This document shows positions 37,109 to 44,174 of a DNA stretch of 50,669 nucleotides, piece after piece; position 1 is the stretch's first letter; each line of letters begins with the position of its first letter. The DNA lies in IMG/VR virus record IMGVR_UViG_3300021976_000022, positions 1-50,669 of that record. The stretch is one strand, 5' to 3'. Source of the DNA: a virus. The position numbers and the translations under genes are program-made. The notes below the pieces were generated by a model that was not told the origin of the DNA, searched no databases, and was given only the letters and a program-made list of their open reading frames with translations.

Positions 37109-37431
37109 CGCGTTGTGGCCCGCCTCTGAGCGGGTTTGGAATGGCCTGGGATGGGGGACCGAGGGATGCCCGGATGGTGCCGAGCCGCACGAAATGGCTG
37201 CGAAACGCACGCACACTGCGACGAAACGTGCCCTCACGCACCCTGCACGGAGGGGTGGATCGTAACTCGCACTAGGGGGGCGGCTACCGCGCCGGGAGTG
37301 GAATTTTCGCCGCCGCGTTTTTGAGACAGGGGGGGGATGGGGGATCCGGGCGCGATCGGCGCGGGTTGGCGGGTAGGTCGGGGGAGGATTGACGCGGGGT
37401 TTTTTGGACCGCCGCGCAGAAGGAAATCAGG

Positions 37432-38052
37432 ATGAGCCGTCACGCCCTGCAGGCCGCACCAACGCCGGTCCCTCGCGTCCACGACCTGGCCGTGATCGTG
37501 CGGTCGCTCGCCGAGCTGAAGCCCAGCCCGTTCAACGCGCGCAAGCATTCGGCCGAGCAGGTCGCGCAGATCGCCGAGCTCATTCGGCGCTACGGCTGGA
37601 CGACGCCGGTGCTGATTGACGAGAACGACATGCTGATTGCGGGCCACGGCCGCGTCGCTGCCGGCCAGTCGCTCGGTCTGGTCGAGGGACCGACGATCAC
37701 GCTGCACGGCCTGACCGATCGCGAGAAGCGCGAGCTGATGCTGGCCGACAACAAGATCGCGATCAACGCATCATGGAACGTCGACCAGCTGAAGGCCGAA
37801 CTCGTGCAACTCCGCGGCGACGGTTCCGATCTCGCATCGCTCGGCTTCGCGCCGGCGGAACTCGACAAGCTCATGCCGGCCGAGAGCGCCACCCAGGTCG
37901 AGGAGCTGGACGTCTCGACGGTCGGCGATCGGTTCTGGATTTCCGTTCGCGGTCCGCTCGCCTCGCAGGCGCGCGCGCTGCAGCGGCTGCGTGAACTGAT
38001 GGCCGAGGTTCCGGGCGTCGTGGTCGAGCAGGGCACGGTCGCGAATGGGTAG
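37432..38052 (+). CDS. ParB/Srx-like N-terminal domain protein
   Basis: 206 residues; ATG at 37432 with AAGGAAATCAGG upstream. The LAELKPSPFNARKHSAEQVAQIAELIRRYGWTTPVLIDENDMLIAGHGRVAAGQSLGL block (residues ~24-85) is the ParB-like catalytic/nuclease-type domain with the G-H-G-R motif. ADNKIAINASW then follows, as in phage proteins where this domain precedes a DNA methylase. Here no methylase domain is fused; the C-terminal ~90 residues are of another kind. Next gene overlaps by 8 bases and is methyltransferase-like. Confidence 0.8.
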   Translation: MSRHALQAAPTPVPRVHDLAVIVRSLAELKPSPFNARKHSAEQVAQIAELIRRYGWTTPVLIDENDMLIAGHGRVAAGQSLGLVEGPTITLHGLTDREKRELMLADNKIAINASWNVDQLKAELVQLRGDGSDLASLGFAPAELDKLMPAESATQVEELDVSTVGDRFWISVRGPLASQARALQRLRELMAEVPGVVVEQGTVANG

Positions 38053-38683
38053 GTTTGGCGAAGCGCTCACGGCGGCCAATCTGCCCAAGGTCGACAACCA
38101 TCACCGCAGCGCGTCCGACAAGGCGCTCGTGCGGCGCAACGTCCTCGAGGCGGTCGGCCCGGTCGGCGTGTTCGACGCGTTCGCGGGCTCGGGCGAAATG
38201 TTCCGGCGCGTCTGGTCCGAGGCGCCCGACTATTGCGGCTGCGACCTGCGCTGGTTCCCCGACGATCCGCGCCTCGCGTTCGTTGCAGACAACAGGCGCG
38301 TGCTGCGCTGCATCGACCTCGCGCCCTTCGGGATCTTCGATCTCGACGCCTACGGCTCGCCGTGGGAGCAGGTCGCGATCATCGCCGCGCGCCGGCTGGT
38401 CAAGCCGGGCGAGCGCGTCGGGCTCTGTCTCACGGACGGCTCGAACATGAAATTGAAAATGGGCGACGCGCCGAAAGCGTTCGCCTATCTCGCGGGACTG
38501 CGCGCGCACTCGACGGGGCTCGCGTCATCGCACGACGAGCTGGTCGACCGCGCGCTCGGCGGGCTCTGTCGGAAAATGAAATCGAAGTTGGTCCGCGCAT
38601 GGCGGGCGAGGGGCAAGAGCGCCAGCCGCGTGCTCTATTTCGGTCTCGTGCTCGAAGGGCTGCCACTGTCCGAGCGGGGTTGA
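38045..38683 (+). CDS. SAM-dependent methyltransferase-like protein
   Basis: 212 residues; starts 8 bases before the ParB-like gene ends. VFDAFAGSGEMFRRVW (about residues 42-57) is motif I; DYCGCDLRW is motif II-like and FDLDAYGSPWEQ (about 98-109) takes the place of the catalytic DPPY motif. D-x-D-A/P-Y/F-G resembles tRNA-guanine methyltransferase (Trm1-type) motifs rather than DNA methylases. Substrate therefore uncertain: DNA or tRNA. Its pairing with a ParB-like protein suggests a DNA-modification or methylase-regulator pair. Convergent with the next gene by 49 bases. Confidence 0.7.
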   Translation: MGRFGEALTAANLPKVDNHHRSASDKALVRRNVLEAVGPVGVFDAFAGSGEMFRRVWSEAPDYCGCDLRWFPDDPRLAFVADNRRVLRCIDLAPFGIFDLDAYGSPWEQVAIIAARRLVKPGERVGLCLTDGSNMKLKMGDAPKAFAYLAGLRAHSTGLASSHDELVDRALGGLCRKMKSKLVRAWRARGKSASRVLYFGLVLEGLPLSERG

Positions 38684-38832
38684 GCCTCGCCGCGCAGGAT
38701 CGCGGTGACTTCCTCGACCGACATGGACCTGATGGCGAGGCGCAGCAGTGCCTCGAACTCGGGCGTCCCGTACTCGACGCCGTGGGCGCGAAGCGAGCGG
38801 ACCATTCGTTCCACGGTTGGATCGTTCGTCAT
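38635..38832 (-). CDS. Small hypothetical protein
   Basis: 65 residues on the minus strand, overlapping the 3' end of the methyltransferase-like gene. MVRSLRAHGVEYGTPEFEALLRLAIRSMSVEEVTAILRGEA is helical and consistent with a small DNA-binding or adaptor protein; Ser/Pro-rich tail. Last gene of the second leftward early block. No terminator separates the convergent genes. Confidence 0.55.
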   Translation of the reverse strand: MTNDPTVERMVRSLRAHGVEYGTPEFEALLRLAIRSMSVEEVTAILRGEAQPRSDSGSPSSTRPK

Positions 38833-38847
38833 CGCTCACGCCGCTCC

Positions 38848-39084
38848 TCAGCGCTTCGATGGCGGTTCCAACTTGAACCCGGCCGCATCGATCGCCTGCA
38901 GGATGGCGCGCGCGAGCGGCACGCGCAGACGCCAGTTCTTCTCGACTCCGCTCAGCGCGGCCATCGCTGTCGTGCGCGCGTCGGCCTTGCCTTCGGCGAC
39001 CAAGTCAACGGCCGCCTCTTCCAACTCCGTCTTGAGGATAATCCTGGCGAACTGTTCGACCAGCGTATCGTGTGCCGTCATCAT
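38848..39084 (-). CDS. Small hypothetical protein
   Basis: 78 residues, starting with two Met codons. FARIILKTELEEAAVDLVAEGKADARTTAMAALSGVEKNWRLRVPLARAILQAID is nearly all helical. Not recognised. Confidence 0.6.
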   Translation of the reverse strand: MMTAHDTLVEQFARIILKTELEEAAVDLVAEGKADARTTAMAALSGVEKNWRLRVPLARAILQAIDAAGFKLEPPSKR

Positions 39085-39106
39085 TGGTAGCCGCGCGTCA
39101 TGTCGC

Positions 39107-39703
39107 TCATGCGTCTCTCACGGTGAAGCGTCCGGAGAAGCGTCCCGCCGTCGCCATCGGATCGACGATTGAGCACTCGCCGAATTTTGTGCCGGCCCAC
39201 GTCGTCGCAGTCGGGTTGGCAGACAACACCTTGATCACTTTGAGAAGGGCGACCAGCTGCATCAGCCCGCCGGTCTTGTGATCGTGGTGCAGCATATTGA
39301 CCATCACTGCCTCCTCGCGGTCGGGATGCTTGGCGATGCTATCGAGTGGTTCGGCTGGCGTGGCGGACAGTGCCCACGTCTCGACGCACAGCACCGATGC
39401 TTTGCATCCGGGCAGCAGCGCGGTGAGCTTGTGCACAAAAGCCGCAGCGTTCTTGGTGCGCGCGTCGCCGAACGTGCCGCCCATTGCGTCGGCGACGTCG
39501 ACCGGGACCGTGCCGCCGTCCTCCATGTAGCCGATCAGGCGCGGCGGGAAATGGTCGCGGCGACACAGCTCGGAGAGAGCCTGAGCCTTGAGCGTCGGCA
39601 GCGCCACGGCGTCGAACCAGTCGCGTATCGCCGACGATGCCGGGACAGGCTTGGCGCCCATGACCATCGCGCGCAGCCGGGCCACGTCCGCTTCGCGGGT
39701 CAC
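39107..39703 (-). CDS. Hypothetical protein, GTG start
   Basis: 198 residues; GTG at 39703 overlaps the stop of the upstream gene (GTGA). Begins TREADVARLRAMVMGAKPVP and DWFDAVALPTLKAQALSELCRRDH, and has MGGTFGDARTKNAAAFVHKLTALLPGC, ASVLCVETWALSATPAEPLDSIAKHP and MVNMLHHDHKTGGLMQLVALLKVIKVL. Three Cys residues; alpha/beta. No family recognised. Confidence 0.6.
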   Translation of the reverse strand: MTREADVARLRAMVMGAKPVPASSAIRDWFDAVALPTLKAQALSELCRRDHFPPRLIGYMEDGGTVPVDVADAMGGTFGDARTKNAAAFVHKLTALLPGCKASVLCVETWALSATPAEPLDSIAKHPDREEAVMVNMLHHDHKTGGLMQLVALLKVIKVLSANPTATTWAGTKFGECSIVDPMATAGRFSGRFTVRDA

Positions 39704-39876
39704 GATGCGGGCTTCTCGATCGCGCCGCCGTCGCGCTCCCACGACCAGCGCGCGAGGTCGTCGAGCTTCTCCCAGGTCGGGCGCGGTCCGCCGTTGTGAT
39801 AGTTCGGCTGCCGCGCGAGGGCGCGCTCGTAGTCGAGCTGGCCGCGCGTCTTGGGTTGCTGCTGCTGATCGGTCAT
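39700..39876 (-). CDS. Small hypothetical protein
   Basis: 58 residues (starts MTDQQQQPKTRGQLDYERALARQ), with a Pro/Gly/Asn turn and TWEKLDDLARWSWERDG. The stop overlaps the next start (GTGA) and its own start is coupled to the upstream gene. Short but with proper coupling and natural composition. Confidence 0.6.
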   Translation of the reverse strand: MTDQQQQPKTRGQLDYERALARQPNYHNGGPRPTWEKLDDLARWSWERDGGAIEKPAS

Positions 39877-40292
39877 CACAGAGCCTCCATGAAATCGTCG
39901 TCGCCCGTGAGCACGAGTGCCGGGCCGGCGATCACGTCCAGCGCGTCGTTACCACGGCGCAGCGAACGGGGTGGCACGACGCGTTGCAACGCGGCTTCCC
40001 ACAACAGGGTCGCCGCGCGATTGATGGCCAGCGGCCCGCGCTCGGTTCCGTTCCAGCGCGACGACAGCTTGCCCTCCTCGTTCACGAAGACGACGCAGCG
40101 CACGACCTTCCCCTCGATCTCGATCGAGTCGAAGAACGGCACCGCTTCGATATAGCCGCCGACGATGCGTTGCATATCGGGCAGGCTGGGCGGGCGCTGC
40201 AGCGGGCTGGCCTCGGGCGTGGCCGTGCCGGGGTCATAGATCAGCATGGTCCCGCGCGCACGCTTGCGCTGCGTCGTCTTGCTGCTGCTCAT
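39876..40292 (-). CDS. DUF3846-like protein
   Basis: 138 residues. LPDMQRIVGGYIEAVPFFDSIEIEGKVVRCVVFVNEEGKLSSRWNGTERGPLAINRAATLLW is the pattern of DUF3846: a helix containing QRIVGGYIE, two strands, a V-F-V-N-E-E-G hairpin and an N-x-x-A-T helix. Function of the family unknown; common in phages and mobile elements. One base shared with the gene downstream. Confidence 0.75.
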   Translation of the reverse strand: MSSSKTTQRKRARGTMLIYDPGTATPEASPLQRPPSLPDMQRIVGGYIEAVPFFDSIEIEGKVVRCVVFVNEEGKLSSRWNGTERGPLAINRAATLLWEAALQRVVPPRSLRRGNDALDVIAGPALVLTGDDDFMEAL

Positions 40293-40304
40293 GGCTTCGA
40301 TCCC

Positions 40305-40631
40305 TTAGCGCGCAGTGCGATTGATGGTGATTTGGTACAGGTCGGCGGGAAACGCAAAGTACTGCGCCCACCACGCGTGCTTGTCGGCCGAGTGCCGGCG
40401 CTTCCAGTCCGGCGCATCGTTGCGCTTGACCATTTGAGGGCAGGGGATGTGGATGCTGACCTGATCGACAGCACCCGTGCCATCCCAGCGCGTCTCGGTC
40501 GGCAGAGTGCAGGTGTCGGATCGCGGCGCCACGAGGTGCGCCACACGGGCCATCGCGGCCTCGATGTCAGTGTAGTGCTCGACCTGCTCGCCGGCGCCGT
40601 CGCGGAAAATCGACATCGTGTAGGTGGTCAT
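40305..40631 (-). CDS. Hypothetical protein
   Basis: 108 residues; starts after GGAGGGCTGAGCC, where the upstream gene's last codons and stop double as the ribosome-binding region. TMSIFRDGAGEQVEHYTDIEAAMARVAHLV, VDQVSIHIPCPQMV and a Trp-rich WKRRHSADKHAWWAQYFAF. Not recognised. Confidence 0.6.
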   Translation of the reverse strand: MTTYTMSIFRDGAGEQVEHYTDIEAAMARVAHLVAPRSDTCTLPTETRWDGTGAVDQVSIHIPCPQMVKRNDAPDWKRRHSADKHAWWAQYFAFPADLYQITINRTAR

Positions 40632-40634
40632 GGC

Positions 40635-40874
40635 TCAGCCCTCCTCGCCGGTGGCCCACGATGGGGCGCCCCAGCCCTTGGGAGCCCGCCAGATGCGACC
40701 GGACGGTGTGACGCGGTAGCACTCCTCGGTGCCGCGATCCTCGACCACGACGCTGCGGCGATGGTCTGCGGCGATGCGGCGTGCGGTGGTGATGGTGGCG
40801 TCGCACGCCTTCTGGGATTGCACACCATCGGTGGCGACGTTGCCGTCGAGAAAGTAGATCGTGCTGCAGGTCAT
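40635..40874 (-). CDS. Small hypothetical protein, paralogue of the gene at 41066
   Basis: 79 residues; ATG at 40874 after GGAAGGCTGAGCC. IYFLDGNVATDGVQSQKACDATITTARRIAADHRRSVVVEDRGTEECYRVTPSGRIWR. The helix plus strand/turn plan and the end V-x-D-x-G-x-x-E-x-C-x-V-x-P-x-G-x are matched by the protein encoded at 41066-41293. Function unknown. Confidence 0.6.
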   Translation of the reverse strand: MTCSTIYFLDGNVATDGVQSQKACDATITTARRIAADHRRSVVVEDRGTEECYRVTPSGRIWRAPKGWGAPSWATGEEG

Positions 40875-40877
40875 GGC

Positions 40878-41069
40878 TCAGCCTTCCCGCACGAGTTCGG
40901 CGGCAGCTTCCCAAGCGGCCCTCTGGGTGGCATGGCCGGCACCGTGCGGCTGGAAGGGGTGATCCTCGCGCCCGACGTACCAGCGGCCCAGCCGGTCGTC
41001 TGTGGTGCCCTGATAGGCGCCTTCGCGGATGTAGTAGCCGGCGGCCTCGGCGATCTTGCGATAGTTCAT
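40878..41069 (-). CDS. Small hypothetical protein
   Basis: 63 residues. MNYRKIAEAAGYYIREGAYQ then RLGRWYVGREDHPFQPHGAGHATQRAAWEAAAELVREG. Trp-, Gly- and His-containing; start overlaps the previous stop (ATGA) and the end supplies the ribosome site of the next gene. Not recognised. Confidence 0.6.
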   Translation of the reverse strand: MNYRKIAEAAGYYIREGAYQGTTDDRLGRWYVGREDHPFQPHGAGHATQRAAWEAAAELVREG

Positions 41070-41293
41070 GACGTCTCTCCCTGCTCATCGCGATCAAAGT
41101 CGCGGTCGGTGTCCTGCCACTTTCCGAGCGACCCATCGGGAAGCACGTTGCAGGTTTCTTCAACGCCGTCGTTCGTCAGCGTCACCAGGCTGCCTTCGGC
41201 GGCTGCCCGGCGCTTGGCGATCGCGACGGCCGCCGCGTAGTCCGCGACAATCTCGGGAGCGGTGTTGTTCCAAGATCTGATCGTAAAGGTCAT
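41066..41293 (-). CDS. Small hypothetical protein, paralogue of the gene at 40635
   Basis: 75 residues; ATG at 41293. TFTIRSWNNTAPEIVADYAAAVAIAKRRAAAEGSLVTLTNDGVEETCNVLPDGSLGKWQDTDRDF. Shares helix, strand (S-L-V-T-L-T / R-S-V-V-V-E), E-T/E-C and V-L/T-P-D/S-G pattern with the protein at 40635-40874. Confidence 0.6.
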   Translation of the reverse strand: MTFTIRSWNNTAPEIVADYAAAVAIAKRRAAAEGSLVTLTNDGVEETCNVLPDGSLGKWQDTDRDFDRDEQGETS

Positions 41294-41742
41294 GACCCGA
41301 TCTCCGCCCTGACGGCGGCGAGCGCGTCGCTGACGCACACGCCGGGAGGGCCGACGAACTCACGGCCGTCGAGTGCGGTCAGCCGCGCGTCGTCGCTTGC
41401 AAGGCGCATCGTCTGATCGGAGCGACCTTCGATGAAGCGATCCATGGTCAGGCGGGCGATGACCAAGTCACCGAGGCTGATGGCCACGGGGTTATCGACG
41501 TCGGGCGCGCCAGCGCGATGGTTGCTCCTGGTCAGAGGAGGGCGGTCGAAGGCCGCGACGCTCTCGATCTCCCAGCGCCGCGGCACGCCGCCGACGGCGC
41601 CGGGCAGGATGTAGTTGCGCCAGCGTGTCATGTGATTGTCGGCCTTGCGTCGCGCGTCGGCCTCGTCCGTGGCCTCGACCTCGAACGGATAGAGGTGCAG
41701 CAAGTCCCTGCCTTGGGTCATCGTGATCAAAAATGCGGTCAT
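41290..41742 (-). CDS. Hypothetical protein
   Basis: 150 residues. LLHLYPFEVEATDEADARRKADNHMTRWRNYIL, then VPRRWEIESVAAFDRPPL, ISLGDLVIARLTMDRFIEGRSDQTMRL and a final VSDALAAVRAEIGS. Mixed alpha/beta, early-type. Coupled to both neighbours by ATGA. No family recognised. Confidence 0.6.
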   Translation of the reverse strand: MTAFLITMTQGRDLLHLYPFEVEATDEADARRKADNHMTRWRNYILPGAVGGVPRRWEIESVAAFDRPPLTRSNHRAGAPDVDNPVAISLGDLVIARLTMDRFIEGRSDQTMRLASDDARLTALDGREFVGPPGVCVSDALAAVRAEIGS

Positions 41743-41939
41743 GGTGTCTCTCCTTTGATGGCGGATCGTTGAAGTGCAGCGATGATTTTGTCGCGCGCTC
41801 GTTTGAGCGGGGCTTCCGTGCGTTCATCGCCGGAGCCGAGTTCAAAGTTGGCCGGCTCCGCCAGCGCGCCGGCACAGGCAAAGAGGAGCGCATCAGCTTG
41901 AGCCAGCGTGAGGCGCACCAGAACATCAGGCTTGCTCAC
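41739..41939 (-). CDS. Small hypothetical protein, GTG start
   Basis: 66 residues; GTG at 41939 overlaps the previous stop (GTGA). LVRLTLAQADALLFACAGALAEPANFELGSG and ERTEAPLKRARDKIIAALQRS: helix, acidic turn, basic helix. Not recognised. Confidence 0.6.
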   Translation of the reverse strand: MSKPDVLVRLTLAQADALLFACAGALAEPANFELGSGDERTEAPLKRARDKIIAALQRSAIKGETP

Positions 41940-42250
41940 GACGCACCCGCCTTCGTCTTCGCGGCGGCGTCGATGGCGGCGTTGTATTTTTCGAGGTTCT
42001 TTTTCGTGAGCCTCACGACCAGCCACGGCGGCCCGCTGAAGCTCACCGGCTTTCTTTTCGAGAGCGTGAGGTAGCCCAGGTCGACAAGCCGCTTGATCGC
42101 GTTCTGTGTCGGCTTGCCGGGGTTCGGCAGGAAATCCTTAATTCCGAAACGGGTCTGCGACTGCAGCGCGCCCTGGATCACGCCCCACTCGATCTTCGAC
42201 AGACCGAGCGGATGCACGAACTTCGTCGGGCGCTTCGGGCGCGTCACCAT
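41936..42250 (-). CDS. Winged-helix-like protein
   Basis: 104 residues. LGLSKIEWGVIQGALQSQTRFGIKDFLPNPGKPTQNAIKRLVDLGYLTLSKRKPVSFSGPPWLVVRLTKKNLEKYNAAI follows the helix, helix, recognition-helix, wing plan of MarR/winged-helix proteins. N- and C-termini basic. Likely a small regulator. Start supplied by GGAGGCTTAGCC. Confidence 0.65.
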   Translation of the reverse strand: MVTRPKRPTKFVHPLGLSKIEWGVIQGALQSQTRFGIKDFLPNPGKPTQNAIKRLVDLGYLTLSKRKPVSFSGPPWLVVRLTKKNLEKYNAAIDAAAKTKAGAS

Positions 42251-42252
42251 GG

Positions 42253-42483
42253 CTAAGCCTCCTCACGCAGCGCGAGACGCGTCTCGGTTCGCGCCATCCG
42301 CTCGTCGAGGTTGGCGACGTCTTTGCGCACCGCGAGAAGGTGCTCGTTGGTCGCTACCGAATGTTGCTTGAGCGCCTGGATCTCGCGGATCACGCGGTCA
42401 AGCTTGATGCCCATCGCGCGCTGATCGTCGAGCATCCGGTGCATCAACGTGCCGAGCATCTCAAGGGTCACAACGTCGGCCAT
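42253..42483 (-). CDS. Small coiled-coil protein, tandem paralogue
   Basis: 76 residues: MADVVTLEMLGTLMHRMLDDQRAMG, then a long coiled coil (VIREIQALKQHSVATNEHLLAVRKDVANLDERMARTETRL). The first 22 residues match the next gene upstream (MTDVVTLDMLGEMMRRSLDEHR) at most positions. Function unknown; two small parallel coiled coils might form a heteromer. Confidence 0.65.
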   Translation of the reverse strand: MADVVTLEMLGTLMHRMLDDQRAMGIKLDRVIREIQALKQHSVATNEHLLAVRKDVANLDERMARTETRLALREEA

Positions 42484-42486
42484 GGC

Positions 42487-42714
42487 TCAACCCTCACGCA
42501 GTTCGAGGCGGCGCTCGATGCGCTCGACCCGTTCGCTCAAATTGTCGATCCGGCCGTCGGCGCCGGCCGCCGTGCCGAGGCTTAGCAGCAGGTGCTGTTC
42601 CATGATGCCGAGCCGGCGCTTGATCTCGCGCACGTCTTCGCGCGTGAGGCGGTGCTCGTCGAGCGACCGGCGCATCATCTCGCCGAGCATGTCCAGGGTC
42701 ACAACGTCGGTCAT
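42487..42714 (-). CDS. Small coiled-coil protein, tandem paralogue
   Basis: 75 residues: VVTLDMLGEMMRRSLDEHRLTREDVREIKRRLGIMEQHLLLSL then GRIDNLSERVERIERRLEL. Start in GACCTATG. Head-to-tail duplicate of the next gene (same length and layout); the two share the first ~22 residues and a coiled-coil end. Three bases separate them. Confidence 0.65.
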   Translation of the reverse strand: MTDVVTLDMLGEMMRRSLDEHRLTREDVREIKRRLGIMEQHLLLSLGTAAGADGRIDNLSERVERIERRLELREG

Positions 42715-42744
42715 AGGTCTTTTTCCTTTGCGGTTAATCGGATA

Positions 42745-43590
42745 TTACGCCAGCCGGGAAAGCATTTCCAGCAGCGGCGCGGACGATGTTGACTTGATGG
42801 CGCGGGCCTTTTTCGGAGCCAGCGCTGGCCGCAGCATCACCATCGCGACGTTGACGCCGGTGCCCTCGGCCTTGAACGAGTCGGCGGCCAGCGTTTCCCA
42901 GCTGCCGGCGTGCTCGGCGACGAACTGCCGTTGCCTCGTGCCGGCCGCGCAGAGGGCGACCAGCACGCCATCGGGTTTCAGGAAACTTAGCGCGTGGCGA
43001 ATGTGGGCGAGGTCCGCGCCCTTCGCGAAAGGCGGGTTCATCAGCACGCGGTCGAACATGAACGCGGGCGCGGGTTCCAACTCGAGGAAGTCGCCGACCA
43101 CGAATGACGGCGAGCGCCGTCGAGTTGCGCTCAGGAACTCGGCGCACGCCGCGTCCATTGCGTGGCTGTCGATATCGACGCCGAGCACGTCGGCCTCATC
43201 GTCGAGCGACAGGACTTCGCCGATCGCCCGAATGAGTCGGCCGTCGCCGCACGACGGCTCGAGGATGCGCAGGCCGGCGCGCAGGTCGGCCTCCATCACC
43301 ATGCGCCGCGCGATCTCGGGCGGCGTGTAGAAGCGGCCGTGAAGTTTCTTCTCGTCCGTCGCGGTGCCGTCGTCGATCGACTGGCCGAGCAGCGGTCGAG
43401 GGTCGCGGGCGAAGACGTGGCCGCCGCTCTTGCGGTTCCACTTCCCGCCGAGCGCCTTCAGCACCTTGTCGACCCGTTCGTAGAAATTGCGCGGCAGCTG
43501 GCCGGGCGGCAGCGTCGCGGTCAGGCCGTCCACCTTCATGGCGCGCAGGATGGCGAGAACGTCGGCATCGATTTTCATGGTCGCGGTCAT
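42745..43590 (-). CDS. DNA adenine-specific methyltransferase-like protein
   Basis: 281 residues; ATG at 43590 with AAGGGAAATCGACC upstream. Motif I is LEPSCGDGRL (residues 110-119), motif IV MNPPF (184-188), as in N6-adenine methyltransferases. The first ~90 residues (IDADVLAILRAMKVDG; ERVDKVLKALGGKWNRKSGGHVF) form an extra N-terminal domain, and the target-recognition region would lie around 195-250. Likely modifies phage or host DNA to protect it or set gene timing. The N-terminal GGKWNRKSGGHVF region is also seen in phage and plasmid methylases. Confidence 0.85.
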   Translation of the reverse strand: MTATMKIDADVLAILRAMKVDGLTATLPPGQLPRNFYERVDKVLKALGGKWNRKSGGHVFARDPRPLLGQSIDDGTATDEKKLHGRFYTPPEIARRMVMEADLRAGLRILEPSCGDGRLIRAIGEVLSLDDEADVLGVDIDSHAMDAACAEFLSATRRRSPSFVVGDFLELEPAPAFMFDRVLMNPPFAKGADLAHIRHALSFLKPDGVLVALCAAGTRQRQFVAEHAGSWETLAADSFKAEGTGVNVAMVMLRPALAPKKARAIKSTSSAPLLEMLSRLA

Positions 43591-43611
43591 CGGTCGATTT
43601 CCCTTGCTGGC

Positions 43612-43842
43612 TCAGCGATGAAGCGTGTAGCCGCGAACGGACATGCAGCGGATGGCGAAGTCTGCCATTGCAAAATGACTTTCGAATCGGGCGGTCCGCG
43701 TCTCGCGCTCGCATTCGTATTCGTCCTTCTGCTGCTGGTCGAACGTCGCGCCCTCTTTCGCGAACCACGGATAACGGGCGGGCTCGCAGCCAGCGACGGC
43801 CAAGGCGATGACGATGGCCAGCAGGTTTCGGATCATGTTCAT
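43612..43842 (-). CDS. Small lipoprotein in the early block
   Basis: 76 residues; ATG at 43842 overlaps the previous stop (ATGA). MIRNLLAIVIALAVAGC gives a lipobox (VAGC, Cys19). The mature part is charged and polar (EPARYPWFAKEGATFDQQQKDEYECERETR). A membrane-anchored early protein, perhaps a superinfection or host-modifying factor. Confidence 0.65.
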   Translation of the reverse strand: MNMIRNLLAIVIALAVAGCEPARYPWFAKEGATFDQQQKDEYECERETRTARFESHFAMADFAIRCMSVRGYTLHR

Positions 43843-44147
43843 GACGTGCTCCCATCGTCGATCAAGCGCGGCTGATCCAGCGCGCCCTCCGACAGGACGC
43901 GCCAGTTGAACGACGCCCAGCGAGCGACGTTCGGCTGCCAATTCATATTGACGTTGTCCGTGCACAGGACGGCGCGGCGAGTGCTGCCGACGTAGCCGTC
44001 GCCAATGGCGGCCGAGTCGTCCTGCGAGTCGGGGTAGCATTGATCGTACCGGAGCATGTCGATCGGGAATTGCCCGCGCCCCTCGACCACGAACTTGATC
44101 GAATAGAGTTTGGTCGACGGCTTTTGAACGCGCGTGAGAATTGTCAT
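43839..44147 (-). CDS. Small hypothetical protein
   Basis: 102 residues; start in GACCTATG after AAAAGGAACC. VQKPSTKLYSIKFVVEGRGQFPIDMLRYDQCYPDSQDD, GYVGSTRRAVLCTDNVNMNWQPNVARWASFNWRVLSEG: beta-rich, Trp-containing, Gly-rich turns. No family recognised. Confidence 0.6.
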   Translation of the reverse strand: MTILTRVQKPSTKLYSIKFVVEGRGQFPIDMLRYDQCYPDSQDDSAAIGDGYVGSTRRAVLCTDNVNMNWQPNVARWASFNWRVLSEGALDQPRLIDDGSTS

Positions 44148-44174
44148 AGGTCGGTTCCTTTTGGGGTTGGTCGG

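Larger units (their letters stand above)
36852..37431. other. 580-base non-coding G-rich region
   Basis: No supported gene. It holds the 12-bp hairpin at 36879-36914, a GGTGCC/GGCACC hairpin near 36940-36960, and a G-rich part from about 37020 on, including a GGGGTAGGGGTAGGGGGC block (about 37078-37108) and a further G run near 37330. Ends upstream of the ParB-like gene. Composition resembles the G-rich island at 22.4-22.7 kb. Confidence 0.6.

Noticed and set aside
39588-41240. 550-residue plus-strand open frame
   Set aside because: Antisense to at least six coupled small genes, including a DUF3846-like one.
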